This document shows positions 61,698 to 64,000 of a stretch of DNA of 64,000 nt, piece after piece. Both the position numbers and the translations under genes were made by a program. Source of the stretch: JACQFZ01 sp045810625 (GTDB lineage Bacteria; Pseudomonadota; Gammaproteobacteria; Acidiferrobacterales; Sulfurifustaceae); NCBI GenBank assembly GCA_045810625.1, contig JBJMVQ010000040.1, positions 51,904 to 115,903 of the forward strand, read 5' to 3'. Position 1 is the first letter of the stretch; each line of letters opens with the position of its first letter. The notes under the pieces are model-generated. The model was not told the origin of the DNA. It saw only the letters and a program-made list of their open reading frames with translations, and searched no databases.

Positions 61698-64000
61698 GAT
61701 GCTCCTTTTGCGGCGTCGTGCGGTCTGGGTTCGTCAGTAGTTGCTTCAGCACGTAGGGCAGAATGCCACCCGCCGCGTAGTAGGCTGCCTCGATCGGCGT
61801 GTCGATCCGTACGAGAAGATTTATCGAATCGCGCCGACCGCCGCGGCGCTCGATGTGCAACGTGGCCGAGTCGCGCGGCTGCACGCTTTCGGAAAGCAGC
61901 AGGTTGAAGCGCTCCGTGCCGTCGAGCCCGAGCGCTTCGGCGCTCACACCTTCGGGGAACTGGCACGGCAATATCCCCATGCCGATGAGATTCGAACGAT
62001 GAATGCGCTCGAAGCCGCGGGCGACCACCACACGGACACCGAGCAGGCGCGGACCTTTGGCCGCCCAGTCGCGGGAGCTGCCGGCGCCGTAGTCTTCTCC
62101 CGCGATCACGATCAGCGGCACGCCTTCCGCGCGATAACGTTCCGCGGCGTCGAAGATGGTCATCGTCTCGCCGTCCGGTTGATGCCGCGTCATGCCGCCT
62201 TCGATGCCGGGCGCCATGAGATTGCGGATGCGAACGTTGGCGAACGTTCCGCGCACCATGACCTCGTGATTGCCCCGGCGCGCGCCGTAACTGTTGAGGT
62301 CCGCTGCGGCTACGTGGCGCTCGCGCAGATAAATACCCGCCGCCGATGACGGCTTGATCGCACCGGCCGGGCTGATGTGGTCGGTCGTGATGGAGTCGCC
62401 AAAGATCGCGAGCGCACGGGCCGCCGAAATACCGCCCGGCGGATACGCCGCCATCGACGCATCGAAATACGGCGGCTCGCGGATATAGAGCGATGAGGGC
62501 TGCCATTCGTAGACGTCGCCCGCCCCCGCCGCTATCTCGTTCCACAGCGGGTTCTGGTTCGCGAAATCGCCGTAGACCCGCCGGTACTCGGCCGGATCGA
62601 ACGCGCTCGCGATCAATGCCTCGATGTCCTGCAACGACGGCCACACGTCGCGCAGATAAACTTCGCGCCCTTCGACGACAGCGAGCGGCTCGCGGGTGAG
62701 ATCGATGTCGATTCGTCCCGCAATCGCGAAGGCCACGACCAGCGGCGGACTCATGAGGAAATTCGCCTTTACGCTCTGGTGAATCCGCGCTTCAAAGTTG
62801 CGGTTTCCGGACAATACGCTCGCGGCGATGATGTCGTTCTGGATGAGCGTATCCTCGATATCACGATCGAGCGGCCCGGAATTGCCGATGCATGTCGTGC
62901 AGCCGAATCCGACGACGTTGAACCCCAAGCGGTCGAGGAACGGTTGCAGTCCGGTCTTGTTCAGGTAATCGCTCACGACGCGCGAACCCGGGGCGAGCGA
63001 CGTCTTCACCCATGGCTGGACGCTCAGCCCGCGTTCGACGGCGTTCCTCGCCAGCAATCCGGCGGCGATCATTACTGCGGGATTCGAAGTGTTGGTGCAA
63101 GAGGTAATCGCGGCGATGACCACATCGCCATGTAACAGATCGCGCGTCGATCGCACCGTCGCCGCCGGCGCATGGCCGGATCGGTTAGGCGTCGGCCGGT
63201 TGTCCATCATCTCGACTTCGGTGAGCGTGCTGGTGTTCTTGGTGCGGCCGTTCGGCAGCGAATCGCCCGACTGCATGCCGCCGCCCGGAAACGGATCGCC
63301 CGCCGCTTCTTGCAACAACTGAAAGCGGCGCGCGACTTCGGCTTGCGGTTTGCCGTAACCGTCGCTCCGGGTGAGTAGCGTAAGAAACTGATCTTTGAGA
63401 CGGTCGAGCGGGATCCGGTCTTGCGGTCGCTTGGGGCCCGCCACTGAGGGCTCGATGGCGCCGAGGTCCACGTCGATCACGCTGCTGTAGTCGCACTGAC
63501 CCGAGGCCGGCATGCCGAACAATCCTTGCGCCTGGTAATAACGGCGCACGCGCTCGACGGCGGCTTCGCTACGACCGGTCGCGCGCAGATAACGGCAGGT
63601 CTGTTCGTCGACCGGGAAATAGCCGATTGTCGCGCCGTACTCCGGAGACATGTTGCCGAGCGTCGCCCGATCCGGTACCGATAGGCTCGCGGCGCCCTCG
63701 CCGTGAAATTCGACAAATTTGCCGACAACGTGGGCTTGCCGCAGTACTTCCGTAATCCGCAGAACCAGATCGGTGGCCGTCACCCCGTCGCGCAACCGGC
63801 CGTGCAGGTGCACGCCCACCACGTCGGGCAACAGCAGGTACACCGGTTGACCGAGCATCGCCGCCTCGGCTTCGATGCCACCGACCCCCCAGCCGACAAC
63901 GCCGAGTCCGTTTATCATCGGCGTATGCGAGTCGGTGCCGACCAGCGGGTCCGGATAGAGCAGGCCGTCCTTCTCGAGCACGCCGGACGCTAGAAACTCG
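61672..64000 (-). CDS. acnA: Aconitate hydratase AcnA (5' end beyond window)
   Basis: 776 codons visible, open to the right edge; family length is about 900, so roughly the first 120 residues are outside. Iron-sulfur ligands lie in ITSCTNTSNPAVM and VVGFGCTTCIGNSGPL, and the substrate motif is VGTDSHTPMINGLGVVG. The swivel domain has AGEDYGAGSSRDWAAKGPRL. Citrate-isocitrate isomerisation. The ORF starts inside the protein at EFLASGVLEKDG. Confidence 0.95.
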   Translation of the reverse strand, partial: EFLASGVLEKDGLLYPDPLVGTDSHTPMINGLGVVGWGVGGIEAEAAMLGQPVYLLLPDVVGVHLHGRLRDGVTATDLVLRITEVLRQAHVVGKFVEFHGEGAASLSVPDRATLGNMSPEYGATIGYFPVDEQTCRYLRATGRSEAAVERVRRYYQAQGLFGMPASGQCDYSSVIDVDLGAIEPSVAGPKRPQDRIPLDRLKDQFLTLLTRSDGYGKPQAEVARRFQLLQEAAGDPFPGGGMQSGDSLPNGRTKNTSTLTEVEMMDNRPTPNRSGHAPAATVRSTRDLLHGDVVIAAITSCTNTSNPAVMIAAGLLARNAVERGLSVQPWVKTSLAPGSRVVSDYLNKTGLQPFLDRLGFNVVGFGCTTCIGNSGPLDRDIEDTLIQNDIIAASVLSGNRNFEARIHQSVKANFLMSPPLVVAFAIAGRIDIDLTREPLAVVEGREVYLRDVWPSLQDIEALIASAFDPAEYRRVYGDFANQNPLWNEIAAGAGDVYEWQPSSLYIREPPYFDASMAAYPPGGISAARALAIFGDSITTDHISPAGAIKPSSAAGIYLRERHVAAADLNSYGARRGNHEVMVRGTFANVRIRNLMAPGIEGGMTRHQPDGETMTIFDAAERYRAEGVPLIVIAGEDYGAGSSRDWAAKGPRLLGVRVVVARGFERIHRSNLIGMGILPCQFPEGVSAEALGLDGTERFNLLLSESVQPRDSATLHIERRGGRRDSINLLVRIDTPIEAAYYAAGGILPYVLKQLLTNPDRTTPQKEHHDSHQAHV

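Overview
The window is high-GC proteobacterial chromosome, probably gamma- or betaproteobacterial. The grounds are the exopolysaccharide (EPS) cluster type, the AcnA, Zwf, Gnd and GlgX families and REP-type repeats; no rRNA or other decisive marker is present. Almost all protein genes lie on the minus strand. The exception is one plus-strand island at about 37.4-44.9 kb. All tRNA calls were made by eye from cloverleaf pairing.

Region 1, about 1-26,100, minus strand: a long EPS operon. In transcription order it encodes a NusG-like antiterminator, an outer-membrane barrel, a Wza-like export lipoprotein, a Wzz-like chain-length protein, a tyrosine autokinase, an initiating sugar transferase, a methyltransferase, an O-antigen-ligase/polymerase, a GT4 glycosyltransferase, an embedded carrier-protein module (LLM flavin monooxygenase, amino-acid-type adenylation enzyme, GNAT, acyl carrier protein), a truncated flavin reductase next to a MITE/REP element, further acyltransferases, a polysaccharide deacetylase, a flippase, an asparagine-synthase-like amidotransferase, a second GT4, an Ig-domain secreted protein and a heparinase II/III-like lyase that runs off the left edge. 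Many neighbours overlap by 4-35 bases.

Region 2, 26,450-30,317, minus: a Gram-negative stressosome module (RsbR, RsbS, RsbT, an RsbX-like phosphatase) that ends in a histidine kinase with an RsbU-type N-terminus and a NarL-type response regulator. It lies immediately upstream of the EPS operon, so stress control of EPS is a reasonable hypothesis.

Region 3, 30.3-34.9 kb: sparsely coding. It holds a small Cas2/SinR-like ORF, two secreted proteins and an HD-GYP response regulator, with two gene-poor stretches of about 800 bases.

Region 4, 34,960-44,973: a 9,970-base segment bounded by 44-base direct repeats (43/44 identical) that match the 3' half of a tRNA-Lys gene. It holds a DUF3857/transglutaminase gene, then a plus-strand unit preceded by a boxA-like signal: a tRNA array interrupted by slipin, a frameshifted SEC-C mini-gene, rtcB (RNA ligase) and an HNH endonuclease. 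About 24 tRNAs are readable, plus several highly abnormal ones: a 156-nt tRNA-like gene, a 43-nt minihelix, a class-II tRNA with a UAU anticodon, and a fused Val/Glu pair. No integrase is visible. This mobile-looking tRNA supply and tRNA repair island is the most interesting part of the window.

Region 5, 45,272-64,000, minus: central carbon metabolism. Aconitase (5' end beyond the window), DUF488, OsmC and AlkA are followed by a tightly overlapping pentose-phosphate/glycogen operon: gnd, zwf, a HAD hydrolase, tal, pgi, tkt, pgm, glgP, glgX.
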